Assembly: GCA_002007465.1 (NCBI GenBank)
Contig: LNAC01000031.1
Location: 3,737,705 to 3,801,704, forward strand
Length of the DNA stretch: 64,000 bases
Direction: 5' to 3'
Origin: Ailurus styani
Taxonomy: Eukaryota > Chordata > Mammalia > Carnivora > Ailuridae
This document shows positions 1 through 11,786 of the stretch, in pieces. The translations under genes were made by a program, and so were the position numbers. The stretch's first letter is position 1. Each line of letters begins with the position of its first letter. The notes beneath the pieces were generated by a model, which saw only the letters and a list, made by a program, of their open reading frames with translations, was not told the origin of the DNA and did no database searches.

Positions 1-97
1 ACATCTTGGTAAGTATATCCATAATTCTGGGTTTATTTCATTAGTATAGACTTCCGCAAGTGGAATTGCTGAGTCAAAATAGATGTGCACATTCTTT

Positions 98-305
98 TTT
101 TTTTTAAGATGTTATTTATTTATTTATTTGAAAGAGAGAGAAAGAGAGAGAGAGTGAGTTGGGGGAAGAGCTTAGGGAGAGAATCTCAAGCAGACTCCCT
201 GCTAAGCAGAGTCTAACATGGGGCTTGATCCCATTACCCCAAGATCATGACCTGACTGGAAACCAAGAGTGGGTCCCTCAACCAACTGCACCACCCAGAT
301 GCCCC
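98..305 (-). mobile_element. CAN-SINE (tRNA-derived), minus strand
   Basis: Reads as a reverse-complement carnivoran SINE: T-run, AAGATGTTATTTATTTATTT, GA-rich stretch, then the head ending CCACCCAGATGCCCC. Flanked by a 12-bp target-site duplication with one mismatch (86-97 TGCACATTCTTT and 306-317 TGCACTTTCTTT), so it is a complete L1-mobilised insertion. Fairly diverged head, so an older copy. Confidence 0.93.
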
Positions 306-317
306 TGCACTTTCTTT

Positions 318-802
318 ATTTCAGGAAATAATGCTGGATTATTTTCAAAAAGGTTGCAGTAATTCATATTCCATCAACAATGTATGACAACTCCTATTTT
401 CCCTCTGGATTGTATGAAGCTTTTACATTGTTGTCTACCCACTAGCTGAAAAAATGATCTCTCACCATTGTTTTATTTTGCATGCCATGATCACTGCCGA
501 GGCCAAACATCTTTTCAAATGTTAATTGGCTGTCAGTGTTTGGTCCTGTGTGATTTTTTGTCGTTATTGTTAAGTTGTTTGCCTGCTTGTCTGTGGATGG
601 TTTATATTAGTGATTTGAAAGAGCTCTTAGTTGATTAAGGGTTGACCTTTCTACTGTTAGTTGTGAACATTCATTTCTAACTTCTATCTATCCTGCCTGT
701 TCTTCTCTGAACAAATTCATTTCTAAAGATTCTCTTAAGATGTACTGCTTGCTTGAAAATGAGTATCTCTTCCTCCAAGTGATCTGTACAGTACAGGGCC
801 TG
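318..802. other. Unique stretch, nothing recognised
   Basis: AT-rich sequence without a recognisable repeat, long open frame or simple repeat. I see no gene in it. Confidence 0.5.
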
Positions 803-967
803 GCTCCTCAAAATGTGGCCCAGTGATTGACAGAACCAGCAGGGCCTGGGGCTGGTTAGACTGCAGATTCTCCAGCCCTACCTCAGGTTTGCTAAATAAG
901 AATCTTTGGTTTTATAAGATACCCAGGTAATCTGCATACACATTAAAATTTCAGAAACACTGCAAAA
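803..967 (-). mobile_element. MER5-type hAT-Charlie DNA transposon fragment
   Basis: CCTCAAAATGTGGCCCAGTG at the left, a middle part with TTAGACTGCAGATTCTCCAG, and the right end CACATTAAAATTTCAGAAAC match the layout of the non-autonomous MER5A/B family in reverse orientation. Non-coding; moved in the past by hAT transposase. Family call is from memory of the consensus. An 8-bp target duplication is not obvious. Confidence 0.7.
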
Positions 968-2304
968 GAGATGAAGGGACTTTAACTCTTGATTCTGGCT
1001 CTGATATTTATACTAAGATTACCATAGTTTTTTAGGTCACACTAACTGAGGCATTTATTCTGCCTTCGAATAAACTATTGCTAAACTGTTTTCCATCCAT
1101 GTTTATTAGTGAACATTTTGTACCTAAATAAAGGATTTTATCCTTATTCCCAGTAAATTTCATTACATTCATTTCAATCCATAATTTTGATTTATCATCT
1201 GCTCTTTGAATACTGAATCTGCATTTTAATGGAGAGGCTCTCATTACTCAGTTTTGGGGGAAATTAATCTAAAACTTTGACTGAAGAGGTGTGGTAAGAC
1301 CCCAGATAAGTCCCTTTCTAGCCACTTTCTTTTGTCTCCTGGAACTACTAAATCCAGTTGAGGTGAATTTTAAGACCAGCCTTAAGGGGAAAGAGAAAGA
1401 AGGAGGTATCGTAATAGACAACATTTAGCTGAAGATAATTATATATGTAGTGGCACTAGAGTGACTTTTTTCCTTTTTTCCAAACAATCACCTGTTGACT
1501 CCTTCTCCTTACCAGCTGCTTATGACAAATAGAGGCATCAAGTCCCAAAAGAAACTTGAGAGTTGGGTGGTCAATGCCTGGGCCCCTATGACTTTGGCCC
1601 CTAAAATGACTAAGTTTCTAAACACACAAAGTAGACATTTGAGAGCCAAAGACAATTCCTCTTTGAAAGGCTTTGGTCTCAACAAAGTAGCGTAGACCTG
1701 TTTCTCCTTGCTCATCCCCACAAAGGACAACAGCAAGCCCTGGAAATAACTCAAGAGACAGACAAAAGATATTCTGAAGGGTGATAAGAAGAAGGATAGT
1801 AATTTGGGAGAACAGCACAATGGCAGGGTGTCTTGCAGGCTCTACCCCACAGAAGAAGATGACCAAGACCTTGGTATTTCCTGGACACCAACGTAGCAGT
1901 AGAAAGCAGCCCATGTCAGCTCATTTACCCATTGACTGAAGGAGAGTTTGTGTGAAAACATCCTTCTGAAACCAGCCCAACATCAGCAGCAGAAGGAATA
2001 GATCTAGGGACAATTGCTGACAATAAATGGCCAAGAAGTGCTCTCTTTACCTGTCAGGCTGGAGACCACATCTCCCCCAAATACCAGGGCTAGTGAGAGG
2101 AACTGGTAAGAGGACCAACCAGAAAATGAGTGGACCAACCAGAAAGCCTCTTTGGCCCTGCCCAGAAACTCCATGGCAGCTGGGGGCCACCTGTAGGGAG
2201 ATCTTGCCATGAGTGCTTGACTAAGAAAGCAGCTCTCCACCTTCACATGTCTGAAACTCCTCTTTCCCATTGAAAGGCATGGGGACAAATCTCGATATCA
2301 GGAA
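968..2304. other. Unique stretch, nothing recognised
   Basis: No repeat family, tRNA-like fold or convincing exon was recognised. Overlapping short open frames on both strands near 1500-1900 are not coding-like. A small internal repeat, GGACCAACCAGAAA, occurs twice near 2112-2145. Confidence 0.45.
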
Positions 2305-3643
2305 TGAAACAGGATATTACTACAAATCTTGCAATTATTAAAAAGATAACTGAATATTGTGAACAAAATTATGATCATAAATTTGACAACTTAGGAAAAA
2401 TTAATCTCTTGACAAACCATAAACCTATCAAAACTCAACCAAGATGCAATAGATAATCCAAATAGCCCTATAATAATTAAAGAAATTGAATTCATAATGT
2501 GAAAGTTTATGGAAAAGAAATCTCCAGGATCAGAGGGTTTTACTGGAGAATTCTACTGAGCACTTAAAGAAGAATTAACACAAATTTTACACAACTTTTT
2601 CTGAAAATAGAAAAGGAACACTTTACAACTCATTTTATCAGGCTAGTATTAACCTAATAGTAAAACCAGACAAACACAGTACAAAGAAACTACAGATCAA
2701 TATCTCTCATGACTTTAGATAAAACAACAACAACAAAAAAACAAAAACAAAACTGCTAACAAAATCCTAGCAAATCAAATCTAAAAATTATTTAAAAGAA
2801 TTATATACCATGACCAAGTGGTTTTATCCTGGGTATGCAAGGCTGGTTTAGTATTCCAAAATCAATCAAAGTAATCCATCATATCAACAAGGTTGATAAA
2901 AATAAAGAAAAATCATATACTCATATCATTCAAAGAGGCAAAATCCAACACCCACTCATGATAAAAACGTTCACTAAGTTAAGGTACTATCTCACCTTGA
3001 TAAGTAGCATCTATAAAAGTCTTATATCATAGCTAATGTTGAAGGACTGAATGGTTTTTCTCTAAGATCAGGAACAAGAGAAGGATGTTCACTCTTGCCA
3101 TGCTTATCCAACATAGTATTGGAACCTCTAGACACTGCTCTAAGTTGAGAAAAAGAAGTAAAAACATATAAATTAAGAATAAATGAAATTGTTTTTGCTT
3201 GCAGATGACATGATTGCCTATGTCAAAAATCCCAAGATATCTACCAAAGAACCTTCCTAGAACTAATAAGTGAGTATAGTAAGGTCACAGCCTACATGAT
3301 CAACACACAAAAATCAATCTCATTTTTATATACTAACAATAACACGTGAAACTGGAGTTAAAAATACAATGCCATATAATTACTCCAAAAAATAAAATAT
3401 TTAAGTGTACACAAAACAAAATATATACGGGATCTATATGCTGAAAATTACAAAATACTGTGAAAGAAATTTTTTAAAAGACCTAAATAATGGAGAGATA
3501 TACCATGATTTCAGATTGGAAGACTCACTGAGTAAAGAGTCCAATTCTCTCTAAAGGGATCTATAGGTTTAATGCAATTTCTGTCAAAATCCCAGCATCG
3601 GTTGGTTGTCTATCTCTACCTATCTACCTATCTACCTATCTAC

Positions 3644-3697
<54 letters not shown>

Positions 3698-4640
3698 GAC
3701 AAGCTTATTCCACCATTTATTTGTAAAGGCACAGGCAGAAAGATAGACACATATATCAACTGAACATAATAGAGAACCCAGAAATAGACCTACACAAATA
3801 TGCTGGCCTAGTTTTTGACAAATGTGCAAAAACAACTTAATGGAGGAAGTACAGCCTTTTTAACAAATGATGCAAGAGCAATTGGACATCCATGGCAAAA
3901 GGACAAATCTTGACCTAAACTAAACACCTTATGTAAAAATTAACCCAAAATGGATCATGAACATAAATATAAAATGTAAAATTATGAAAGTTTTAGGAAA
4001 AATAGGAGAAAATTTTGGGAATGTAGGACTAAGGAGATTTCCTAGATTTGATACAGGAAATATAATTCACAGCAGGAAAAACTGATACATTGGATCTCAT
4101 CCAAATGAAAATTATTGCTATATGGAAGCCTTTGTTAAAAAGATGAAAAGATAAGCTACATAATAGAAGAAAATTTTCGCAAACCACATATTCAATAAAT
4201 GACTAAATGCAATAAATTCTAGTACCTAGAATGTATAAAGAAGTATCAAAACCCAACAGGACAAAACCAATCAATCCAATTAGACAATGGGCAAGTATAT
4301 GAGGATTTGGGTAATAAATTGTATATGTTTACAATGGACTATTTAGCAATAAAAATAAAATGCTAAAGCATAAGTCATGGAAAAATCTTGAGAGCATCAT
4401 GTTGATCAAAAGAGGTCAGAAACAAAGAGTATATACTGTATAATTTCATCTATACGGTGTACAAATCTATCATGAAGGGGCACGAGGGAACTTTCTAAGC
4501 TGGTGTTAATATTTTCTATCTTGTTTGCAGTGTGGGTTGCATGGGAATGTGCCTTTGTCAACATCCATCAGACTGTACATTTATGATCTGTGCTTGTTAT
4601 TTTATGTAAATTATACCACATTAAGAAAGCATAAAGAGAC
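2305..4640 (+). mobile_element. Old LINE-1, 5'-truncated, plus strand
   Basis: The stretch follows L1 ORF2 from the reverse-transcriptase region (near 2520, AAATCTCCAGGATCAGAGGG; near 3070, the segment around the AGGATGTTCACTCTTGCC motif; near 3200, the block before the RT active site, GCAGATGACATGATTGCC) to the C-terminal domain and an older-type 3'UTR ending near 4620 (TTATGTAAATTATACCACATT). All frames are closed by stops, so it is dead. It is 5'-truncated. The degree of decay suggests insertion long before the carnivoran SINEs. Confidence 0.85.
3609..3697. repeat. (TCTA)n microsatellite inside an L1
   Basis: Begins as an alternating CTACC/TATCTA compound repeat and becomes a pure TCTA run of about 12 units. 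It interrupts L1 ORF2 sequence on both sides. The pure core is long enough to be polymorphic. Confidence 0.97.
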
Positions 4641-5087
4641 AAAACAGAAAACCAGAAAGAATTAAATTTCAAGGTAACTGAAGATGTCTTCAAGTTCAAA
4701 TTTTTGTCCTTCTGGGGACTCCCATAAAGATATAGTAGAAAACCATCTGGCTCATACTAGTTGAGTCATCACATTCAGCCCAAGGACATAAACCAGAACA
4801 AGTCAAAAGAAAAAAATAAAAGCACCCTATGGGATAGACTCAGCAGTTACCCACATCATGGATGTTTCTGCCCTGTCCTTCGGTATCACAGCTTTTGTCC
4901 TTCTTCCCAATTAGTCATCCAGTAACCTGTTCCCATCACCACTCAACTCCCTGTCTTGTTTCCACATATGTCAGATCTAGAAAGCAACACTTACCTGACA
5001 GGTTTGGCATTGGATTTAAGTGTTAAATATTTATAAAGCATCTAGCTACAACTGCTGGTACATGAGAAATGTCTCTTAATTAATTAA
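4641..5087. other. Unique stretch, nothing recognised
   Basis: No repeat or gene recognised apart from a possible weak MIR-like tail near 5020-5085. Confidence 0.4.
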
Positions 5088-5345
5088 TTCCATTCAACAA
5101 TTCATTTACTAATTCATCCTGTATTAATATAATCAACAATATAAATTGAGCACTGAATATATGTTGGGCACTGTTTTAAGACGCATCAATAAACAAAAAA
5201 GTTCCTGCCCTCATGTAATTTACATTCTACTTGTACAGGCAGGCAATAAGCAAGTAAGTGAACAAGCAGATAATATAATGACAGGGAGGAACAAGAGCTA
5301 TGAAGGAAAGTAAATGAGGGCAGGTGTATAGAAGGTGGAACAATG
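5088..5345 (-). mobile_element. L2 LINE 3' end, minus strand
   Basis: CATTCAACAATTCATTTACT followed by ATTGAGCACTGAATATATG and GTTCCTGCCCTCATGTAAT is the reverse complement of the L2 3' terminus. It runs upstream to the GAACAAGAGCTATGAAGGAA part. Ancient, non-coding fragment. Confidence 0.75.
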
Positions 5346-5617
5346 CACTATCTGTTATCATCTCCCTCTGTGGAGTTTACAACATAACAGCGACCTGACC
5401 GATGTAAGGGAACAATCTACTGGAAATCTGTTATTCCTTCTCCCCTTTTTTCCTTGAATGGTTATTGATAGCAGAAAACTTTCCAAGCATGCAGACTCCA
5501 GGCAACGGACTGCTCAGATGATTATAACCATCTCTTCGTGAATGGTCCTAGACTAAAATACACATGTTTATCAAGTTCATTCTTTCACAAGCTCCATCCA
5601 TAACTTTGTGGAATAGT

Positions 5618-5830
5618 TTTATTTAAGATTTTATTTATTTATTTATTTTGAAAGAGAGAGAGCACGCATGAGCAGGGGAAGGGACAGAGGCAGAGGGAAA
5701 GGGAGAAAGAGAATCTGAAGCAGACTCCACACAGAGCATGGAGCCCAACTCAGGGCTGGATCCTAGGACCCCAGGATCATGACCTGAGCTGAAGGCAGAC
5801 TCTTAACACCTGAGCCACCCAGGCGCCCCT
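5618..5830 (-). mobile_element. CAN-SINE, minus strand
   Basis: Shows AAGATTTTATTTATTTATTT, a GA-rich block, GGATCATGACCTGAGCTGAA and the end CCACCCAGGCGCCCCT, a full SINE in reverse. No clear target duplication is visible. Confidence 0.95.
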
Positions 5831-6130
5831 GATCCTTCTAATTTAGCCACACTTCCCATGACCTGGATCTCTACAACAGTAATCTAGACCACACACAACT
5901 CCACAATTGGTGAAGAATAAATACTACTTCTTCGCCAGCTAGTGTGATGGGAAACAGCTGTGAATACATGAATGATATTTTGTTACTAGTCTTGAAATTC
6001 CTTTCGTAAAATATTTTGAGGGCCTAGTCTGTTCAGCGCAGGACATTCAGTGGTGAACATAACTTAAAGTCTTTTTACAAGGATCTTAAGGATCTCACAG
6101 TCTTAGGAGGCAGACAGACAAGTTCATAAA

Positions 6131-7950
6131 CTCGAGGTTCTCAACCACAGTGCTGTCCAACTTTCACAAGTGAGCTACCGATTTTATATCAAGCTATAAA
6201 TTTATCTTTGTTATATCTGAGGATACAACCTGTCACTGTGATGTCAGTCAGATGGAATTTGACTTAGAAGCTCTTAGACTAAGAACTAGGAGTGCAAGCC
6301 AGGTGCCACCTACTTAGGGGGGATGAAACAGGTAAGGCATAATCTGACGTCTGCTTCCCTGACTCATAAGAGAAATCTGCTCCGTGCACATGTAAGGTAG
6401 ACAGACAGTAGACAGCTCTATCCAAACAGTAAAACACTGCTGAGGGGCATCCAAATGAAGAAGGCAGTAAGTGTAGGTACTTTTACAGATACTGAGATAT
6501 TGTTCCTCTATCTTCAAAGGGCTGAGCCAGAATTTGCACACAGCACCGTGTGGCTTCCAAGCATGAATACTTGCCACTCTAACAAGATGCCTTTTCTTGA
6601 TCATCACACATGGCCCATTTTTGTGGCAGAAACAGATTTGAGTGAGAAGGTCTCTCCTTATGCTATTTCTCTCAGCAGTTGGAGTGTCAGGAATGTTTTC
6701 TGAACATCTCTTTCTATAAAATGAGGTTGGATTTTGTTGGTTGGGCACCTAGAAGCCCACGGGGAGTTTCTTCCACTCGTTATCCTAAAATGCGTAACAG
6801 CAACAGCTGGGCGGTGGCAGCCAGAGGTTCGTGTTTCCGGTGGCGGTATCCAGCGGAGACTGGGTCTGCCCAGAGCCGAGCTGCTGCTTTGTCACGGAGC
6901 ACTCTGCTATTTTTGGCTCTGACACCACATCAAAGGCTGTGCTGATTTCCTGTGCTGATTTCTCCTACATACATTATCCCCTTTCCATACAACTTCCACT
7001 GTCCCTTCTGCTTGGTTTTGGTTAACAGTATTCTACCGAGGTATAGACTTAGTTATGATACGTGTTGCTAGAGCTCCATTTTAGTTGTCTTCTCCGGTCC
7101 TTGAAAATACTCCCTTGTGGGACAAAATAAAGAGCCCCGTGAAAACAAAAGAATTAGGCACAGAAAGAAGAGGGAAGAAGGAAGCCCCTTACCTCCTTGT
7201 AAATGAAGGCAAAATAGAATGCCAGGATACACCCCACCCCTTTTAGTATTAAAGGGATAAATGCACCACTTTGCCTTCTCCCTCTTTCTAGCAAAGGAAT
7301 AGAGATAGCACATCTGCCAAAGATGTATGGTGGTGTGAGAGACTTAGCTTCTAGAGGGCTAAGCCATCCCTGAATTTCTGGTGGGGATTCGGCCTCAGCT
7401 CAGAGGCAGAATCTGCATGTCCCTTTCCACAAAAAAATACTAATGACTCTCCACTATGCAGGGAGGAGGCTCCCAAACAAAGTTCAGTCACCAAGTGCCC
7501 TTTTTTCAAAAGAAATTTTAACCCAAACTCGGAGAAATCTACATCCATAGAGTGGATGAAAGTAAAGCTGCTCTGGTTAAATCAGGAAAAAGAATGTCCC
7601 TCACCACTTGCCACTCCCTCCCCTCCATGGGACTCCGGAGCTCTGCCAATGCGAGAGTCAATAGAAATACCCAAATCCTTAGGTGACTCTAAAACCTCTG
7701 CCTCATCCAGTTCCTAACGACGTGTCTGCATTGTCCCCGCTCTACATTGCTGCTGCTGCAAAGTCTGAACGTCGTACGTGAAGACACCTACAGGTCATTA
7801 GCTCTCCCGTGGCCTGATTTGCAGAGACGATTATTGAATTAACGCATTACGGCACAACTGGCGGTAGATGAACTTAGGGAATATGTACATGAACAGAAGG
7901 TCACAATGGGAAGCCTGCTCTCAAAGGGCAAACAATTTAGTCAATAGAAT
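6131..7950. other. Unique stretch with CpG clusters
   Basis: No repeat family recognised. CpG dinucleotides cluster at 6755-6905 (about ten by hand count) and at 7705-7865 (about eleven), against very few in neighbouring DNA. The longest open frames (a 144-codon minus frame at 6314-6748 and several short ones) resemble no known protein. A weak minus-strand L2 remnant may lie just before, at 6010-6130. Confidence 0.4.
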
Positions 7951-7962
7951 AAATACGAACAT

Positions 7963-8134
7963 GGATTCCTGGGTGGCTCAGTCCATTAAGCATCTGCCTT
8001 TGGCTCAGGTCACGATCCCAGTGTCCTGGGATCGAGTCCTACATCGGGCTCCCTGCCCAGCAGAAAGTCTGCTTCTCCTCTCCCTCTACCCCTCCCCTGC
8101 TTGTGCTCTCTTTCTCTCTTAGAAAGAGAAGAAA
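7963..8134 (+). mobile_element. CAN-SINE, plus strand
   Basis: Head CCTGGGTGGCTCAGTCCATT and body GGCTCAGGTCACGATCCCAG, with a degraded tail. The 12-bp flanking repeat AAATACGAACAT (7951-7962) and AAATATGAACAC (8135-8146), with two differences, supports these boundaries. Confidence 0.93.
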
Positions 8135-8239
8135 AAATATGAACACGTTAAGAAAATGGTGAGTAGTCAACTGGGTGGAACCTATTTTCAAAAGCCAAAG
8201 CCGGTTAGAGGATCTCATTTATGGAGGAAGTGGCACTTA

Positions 8240-8515
8240 CAGCTTCTCAAAGGATGTGTTAGGACTGGGTAGGCAGGGGGAAGGCATGGAGAGGAGAACC
8301 CGTAATGCCATGTTGTGGTCAGGGGGTATAGGGTCTGGCAGGAAGAGAGGGCTGGCACTGGGAGGATCCGGAAATCAGTGTGGACAGAAATGCTGGGGCA
8401 AAATTATAGAGGGCATTGCAAATCAGGGAGCAGAATTCAGAGCGATCTGATTTGCAGTGGGGAACCATCATTTATAGGAACCAGGGGAGTGACATGATAA
8501 AAGTGGTAAATGAAG
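8240..8515 (-). mobile_element. L2 LINE internal fragment, minus strand
   Basis: Resembles the reverse complement of L2 sequence upstream of its 3' end, for example AGAGGGCATTGCAAATCAGG and CCAGGGGAGTGACATGATAA. Heavily decayed. Family inferred from consensus memory. Confidence 0.55.
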
Positions 8516-9309
8516 ATCACGAGGACAGGCATACCATGATTCATGTCACAGGCTAAGAAAATGAGTTTAGCAGTGTTCCACTGATGAGCGTAGCTAGAAG
8601 GCTGCTTTAATAATGAATGAGCTCTCCTCTTTCCTGCTGATAAAGGAATGTATATGCCTACACTCAACTTCAGAAACTCCCACATAATTTGCAGCAAATG
8701 CTGACACCAGTTCTCTTGGCCCTTCTTGTGCAGAAGAAAGCAACCCAATGTTGGGCTTAAAACAAGTTCATATGTTTGCAAACAAGCGCATGTGGAAAAA
8801 AAAAATACATAAATAAAGCATTCCCACTGTTTCACAAACTCAATGACAGTGTCCTGATTCACTCTGTTTTTGAATTCTGTTTGTACACTCAAAGTTACGG
8901 CAGTTTTACATTTTATCAACTTTAATTTTTAAACCTTGCCCATATAAATGTACTGGTTTCTGCACAGTCTGGGGGCAGCAGTAGGGACCATGTGGAGTTT
9001 ATATACTTTTTAAGTTGCTCACCTTTTACACCCCTCCTTTTACACCCCTCCTTCAGCTTTAAAATTTAAATGACTTGAGGCTATTCTTTGTAACACCCCA
9101 TAGTGCCTAGCCCAGGGCTCTGAATGTAGTGAGTAGCACAAAAATACGCGGATCATAAAACTCTCAGGCCATATTCCCAGAAGGTCCCCTTCTGTCTTTG
9201 CAGAGACTGCTAGCTTTCTCATTTAATTGCCTGTGGATCCTCTTGTTTGAAGAAGGGGCAGAAGTTGGGAGCTGTACTTGTAGAGAAGAGAGCAGAACAT
9301 CTTGAGCTG
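8516..9309. other. Unique stretch, nothing recognised
   Basis: A 160-codon minus frame (8437-8919) is open but has low-complexity, non-family-like sequence and is most likely chance. A perfect small tandem repeat, CTTTTACACCCCTC twice, lies at about 9022-9051. No gene supported. Confidence 0.45.
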
Positions 9310-9385
9310 TTGAATCACTCTTTATACGCCTAAAACCAGCATAACGCTGTGTGTCAATTCTACTTCAATTAAAAAAAAAATAAAG
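9310..9385 (+). mobile_element. L1 3' terminus, plus strand
   Basis: GAATCACTCTTTATACGCCT, AACCAGCATAACGCTGTGTG and TCAATTAAAAAAAAAATAAA match the last part of a carnivore L1 3'UTR and its tail. Compare the related end of the host L1 at 42840-42906. Confidence 0.65.
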
Positions 9386-9419
9386 AAAAAGAATAAGTGC
9401 AGAAAGAAAAAAAAAAAAG

Positions 9420-10120
9420 GGGGCTTCTTGTTGTTTTCTCCAATTTGTGTCACCAGTGACGGATTAGCGTTCCCCTGTCACATCCCCTCATTAATTTTTT
9501 CCCTTCCTGTTTTGCTTTTGGGGCTCATCTGTTTCATTGCCATGTTAATTTGAAAGGGAAGGGATTGCATTAAAGAACAATGGAATCAACAAGTCTAATA
9601 TATGTATCAGACACATTCCTAAAGTGCTTTCCTCCGAGGCAGAATTTACACAGAGAAATTCACATTCATTAGGCTAAAGGCAGAGCGTGTCAAACCAGTT
9701 GCAGGTTTAATAGAGAGGTCAGACCCTTTTCTCTCTGTCATTCCTACTGAAGACATCATTAGAGCTACAGTAAAATAAGAGAATGTCACAGAATGTCAGC
9801 CTAGTCATAGTGCAACTGTTCTTTTTTCATTAGTGACTCAGCTGGTTGCTATGACAACCCCACTCTAGATTCAAGGATACTAGGGCTGATGCTCTCTGCC
9901 TCTATTTTCAGTTAGGATAAATTGTGCTCCCACCTCATGGGCTCCTGCCATGATATTTATATTTGGGTCATGATAATAAAGCCAGTTGGAAATATGTCTA
10001 TTGAAATTCTAGCCAGGCAGAGAGGCTTCTCACTGAAAGGGAGAGTGAATATAGGATTTCTAGGTTTGATTTGAGCGCCAATTATCCTGTAGGTGGGTAG
10101 GTATTCCCTTCCACCTTGTC
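9420..10120. promoter_or_regulatory. Possible conserved non-coding element
   Basis: Repeat-free stretch with adjacent factor-type motifs: an AP-1 consensus TGACTCA (9834-9840) followed four bases later by the near-palindromic RFX/X-box-like GTTGCTATGACAAC (9845-9858). Function is inference from motif content only; cross-species conservation was not tested. Confidence 0.3.
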
Positions 10121-10275
10121 TGACTCGTGGGGAGATTGCAGACCTCTCATGTCCTTGTTCTGCACATTCTCTAGGCTGGATCCAGAAAAATCAGGCAGTC
10201 TATTTTCAGTGTCCCTTTCTGACTCACCCAGGGGTTCATCTCTTTAAATGACTTTTTTCCGAGTGGGCTCAGTAC

Positions 10276-10610
10276 CACTTCATTTATTCTCTCATTCATT
10301 GATTAATTGTGGAGTAATTACAATGGACCAAGCATTGTGTTAACTGGTACATTAAGTTGCTGTTTGTACTCTAGCTATTCAGACACAGGGGTCAGAGAGG
10401 GAAGCGAGTTTTAGAAAGAAATGCTTAGAAACACATGGGGAGGTGCATGTTTTAGTCCAGGTAGGGGCAGGTTTTGAAAGTTTGGAGGAAGGAAGAGGGT
10501 AACTCTGCCTGGGTGAGTTGGTAGATTCTTCACAGGAAAGGTGATGTTTAAGTTGGAGTCTCAATGAACGTGTTCTCAAGTTGAAGGCCTCAGTAAATTC
10601 AGAGCTGAGG
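10276..10610 (-). mobile_element. L2 LINE 3' region, minus strand
   Basis: TTCATTGATTAATTGTGGAG and ATGGACCAAGCATTGTGTTA resemble the reverse L2 3' end. The sequence continues into AGGAAAGGTGATGTTTAAGT, the expected upstream part. Decayed. Confidence 0.6.
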
Positions 10611-10661
10611 TTAGCCTGAAGGATTTTTGTTATAGCAAAGCAGCAAAGTGTTATTTTGTTG

Positions 10662-10708
10662 AAAGTCCGCTTGCTCTTAAAAAAAAAAAAAAAAGTCGGC
10701 TTGCTCTT
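10662..10708 (+). mobile_element. Poly(A)-only retro-insertion between direct repeats
   Basis: AAAGTCCGCTTGCTCTT (10662-10678) and AAAGTCGGCTTGCTCTT (10692-10708) are 17-bp direct repeats with one mismatch, separated only by A residues. This is the pattern of a target-primed insertion that copied nothing but a poly(A) tail. A tandem duplication with later A-run growth is the alternative. Confidence 0.6.
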
Positions 10709-11550
10709 TAAATGTATCTTCATACTCTTAAACACAAAATATTTTCTGGCAACCAGGGTGGGATTCTGTTTAAAATAGAAAAAAAAATCTGGAAAAGAAC
10801 GCAAGCTTAAGAAAACAGTGTTTGGAATCAGAGCAGAGCTAAGTGAAAAAGTTGATGTGAAGATCTTGTTGTCAGCTAACCTTTTCCCTGGACTTGATAC
10901 ATTGTGAGAGGCACCATTACATCTCCTGAGGAAACAAATAAAAAACGTGAATAAAAGTGTGCTATGCTCCTTATAGTTGGTGAGGCATAAAAGGATACCT
11001 CACTGGACATATTTCCTATAAAATAAGGTTTTTAGTGACCCTGTGGGATTAATAAAAGCATCTGTCTCTCTTGCATATTAATCATTGTTCAGAAGTAGAG
11101 GCAAGAGCCTAATGAAATCATTATGTAGAAGACAGCATTCTTTGTGAAATGTATCACGAAACAGAGCCTCCTGATGGAACCAAAGTGATATTTTTAATGG
11201 TATGGGAAAATCCTCTCCTACTGAGACCACATCACTACAGAGCTCAGAAATTCAAGCAACACTTCCTACATTGAATATTCTCCACAGCACGCTGACAGCA
11301 AACCGTGCTGACAACACGACCAGTAAAATACAAGAAACATACATCTCCGTATTGCAGATCAGATCGTGACACAAGTCTGTGTAGGCTCAAGAGGTCTCAC
11401 CAGTGTCCTCTGCCGAGACCCTTGAACAGGGATGGCAGGGTTGGTACAGGGGAGAGGCTCCTTGTCAAACTGCATGCCTTAAAATCCAATTAACAATGGG
11501 ATCCAGTAACTGCAGCAGTGAGCATCACTAGCATACTGCAGTCTTTAAAA
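10709..11550. other. Unique stretch, nothing recognised
   Basis: No recognised repeat, gene or simple repeat. Confidence 0.45.
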
Positions 11551-11569
11551 AAATATATGGGTTTCCCAG

Positions 11570-11767
11570 GACACCTGGGTGGCTCACTCTGTTAAGCGGC
11601 TGCCTTCAGCTCAGGTCATGATCCCAGGGTCCTGGAATCGAGTCCCACAGGAGGCTCCTTGCTCAGTGGGGAGCCTGCTTTTCCCTCTCCCTCTGCCTGC
11701 CACTCCCCTGCTTGAGCTCTCTCTCCCTTTCTCTCTGACAAATAAATAAATAAAATCTTTTAAAAAT
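11570..11767 (+). mobile_element. CAN-SINE inserted into an older SINE
   Basis: A complete plus-strand SINE from CACCTGGGTGGCTCACTCTG to AAATAAATAAATAAAATCTT. Flanking repeats at 11551-11569 and 11768-11786 agree at 17 of 19 bases (AAATATATGGGTYTCCCRG), which marks the target site. The right copy runs directly into a second SINE head. Confidence 0.92.
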
Positions 11768-11786
11768 AAATATATGGGTCTCCCGG

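Noticed and set aside
1..14. CTTGGTAAGTAT at the window start looks like a splice donor
   Set aside because: No upstream sequence is available to show an exon and the following DNA gives no support.
3572..3763. 63-codon frame with LSTYLPIYLSIYLS repeats
   Set aside because: Translation of the TCTA microsatellite, not a protein.
6314..6748. 144-codon minus-strand open frame
   Set aside because: No recognisable domain, and an 82-codon frame overlaps it on the other strand; likely chance.
7963..8134. tRNA-like head of SINEs considered as tRNA genes
   Set aside because: The copies carry SINE bodies, A-rich tails and target duplications and do not keep an intact tRNA cloverleaf.
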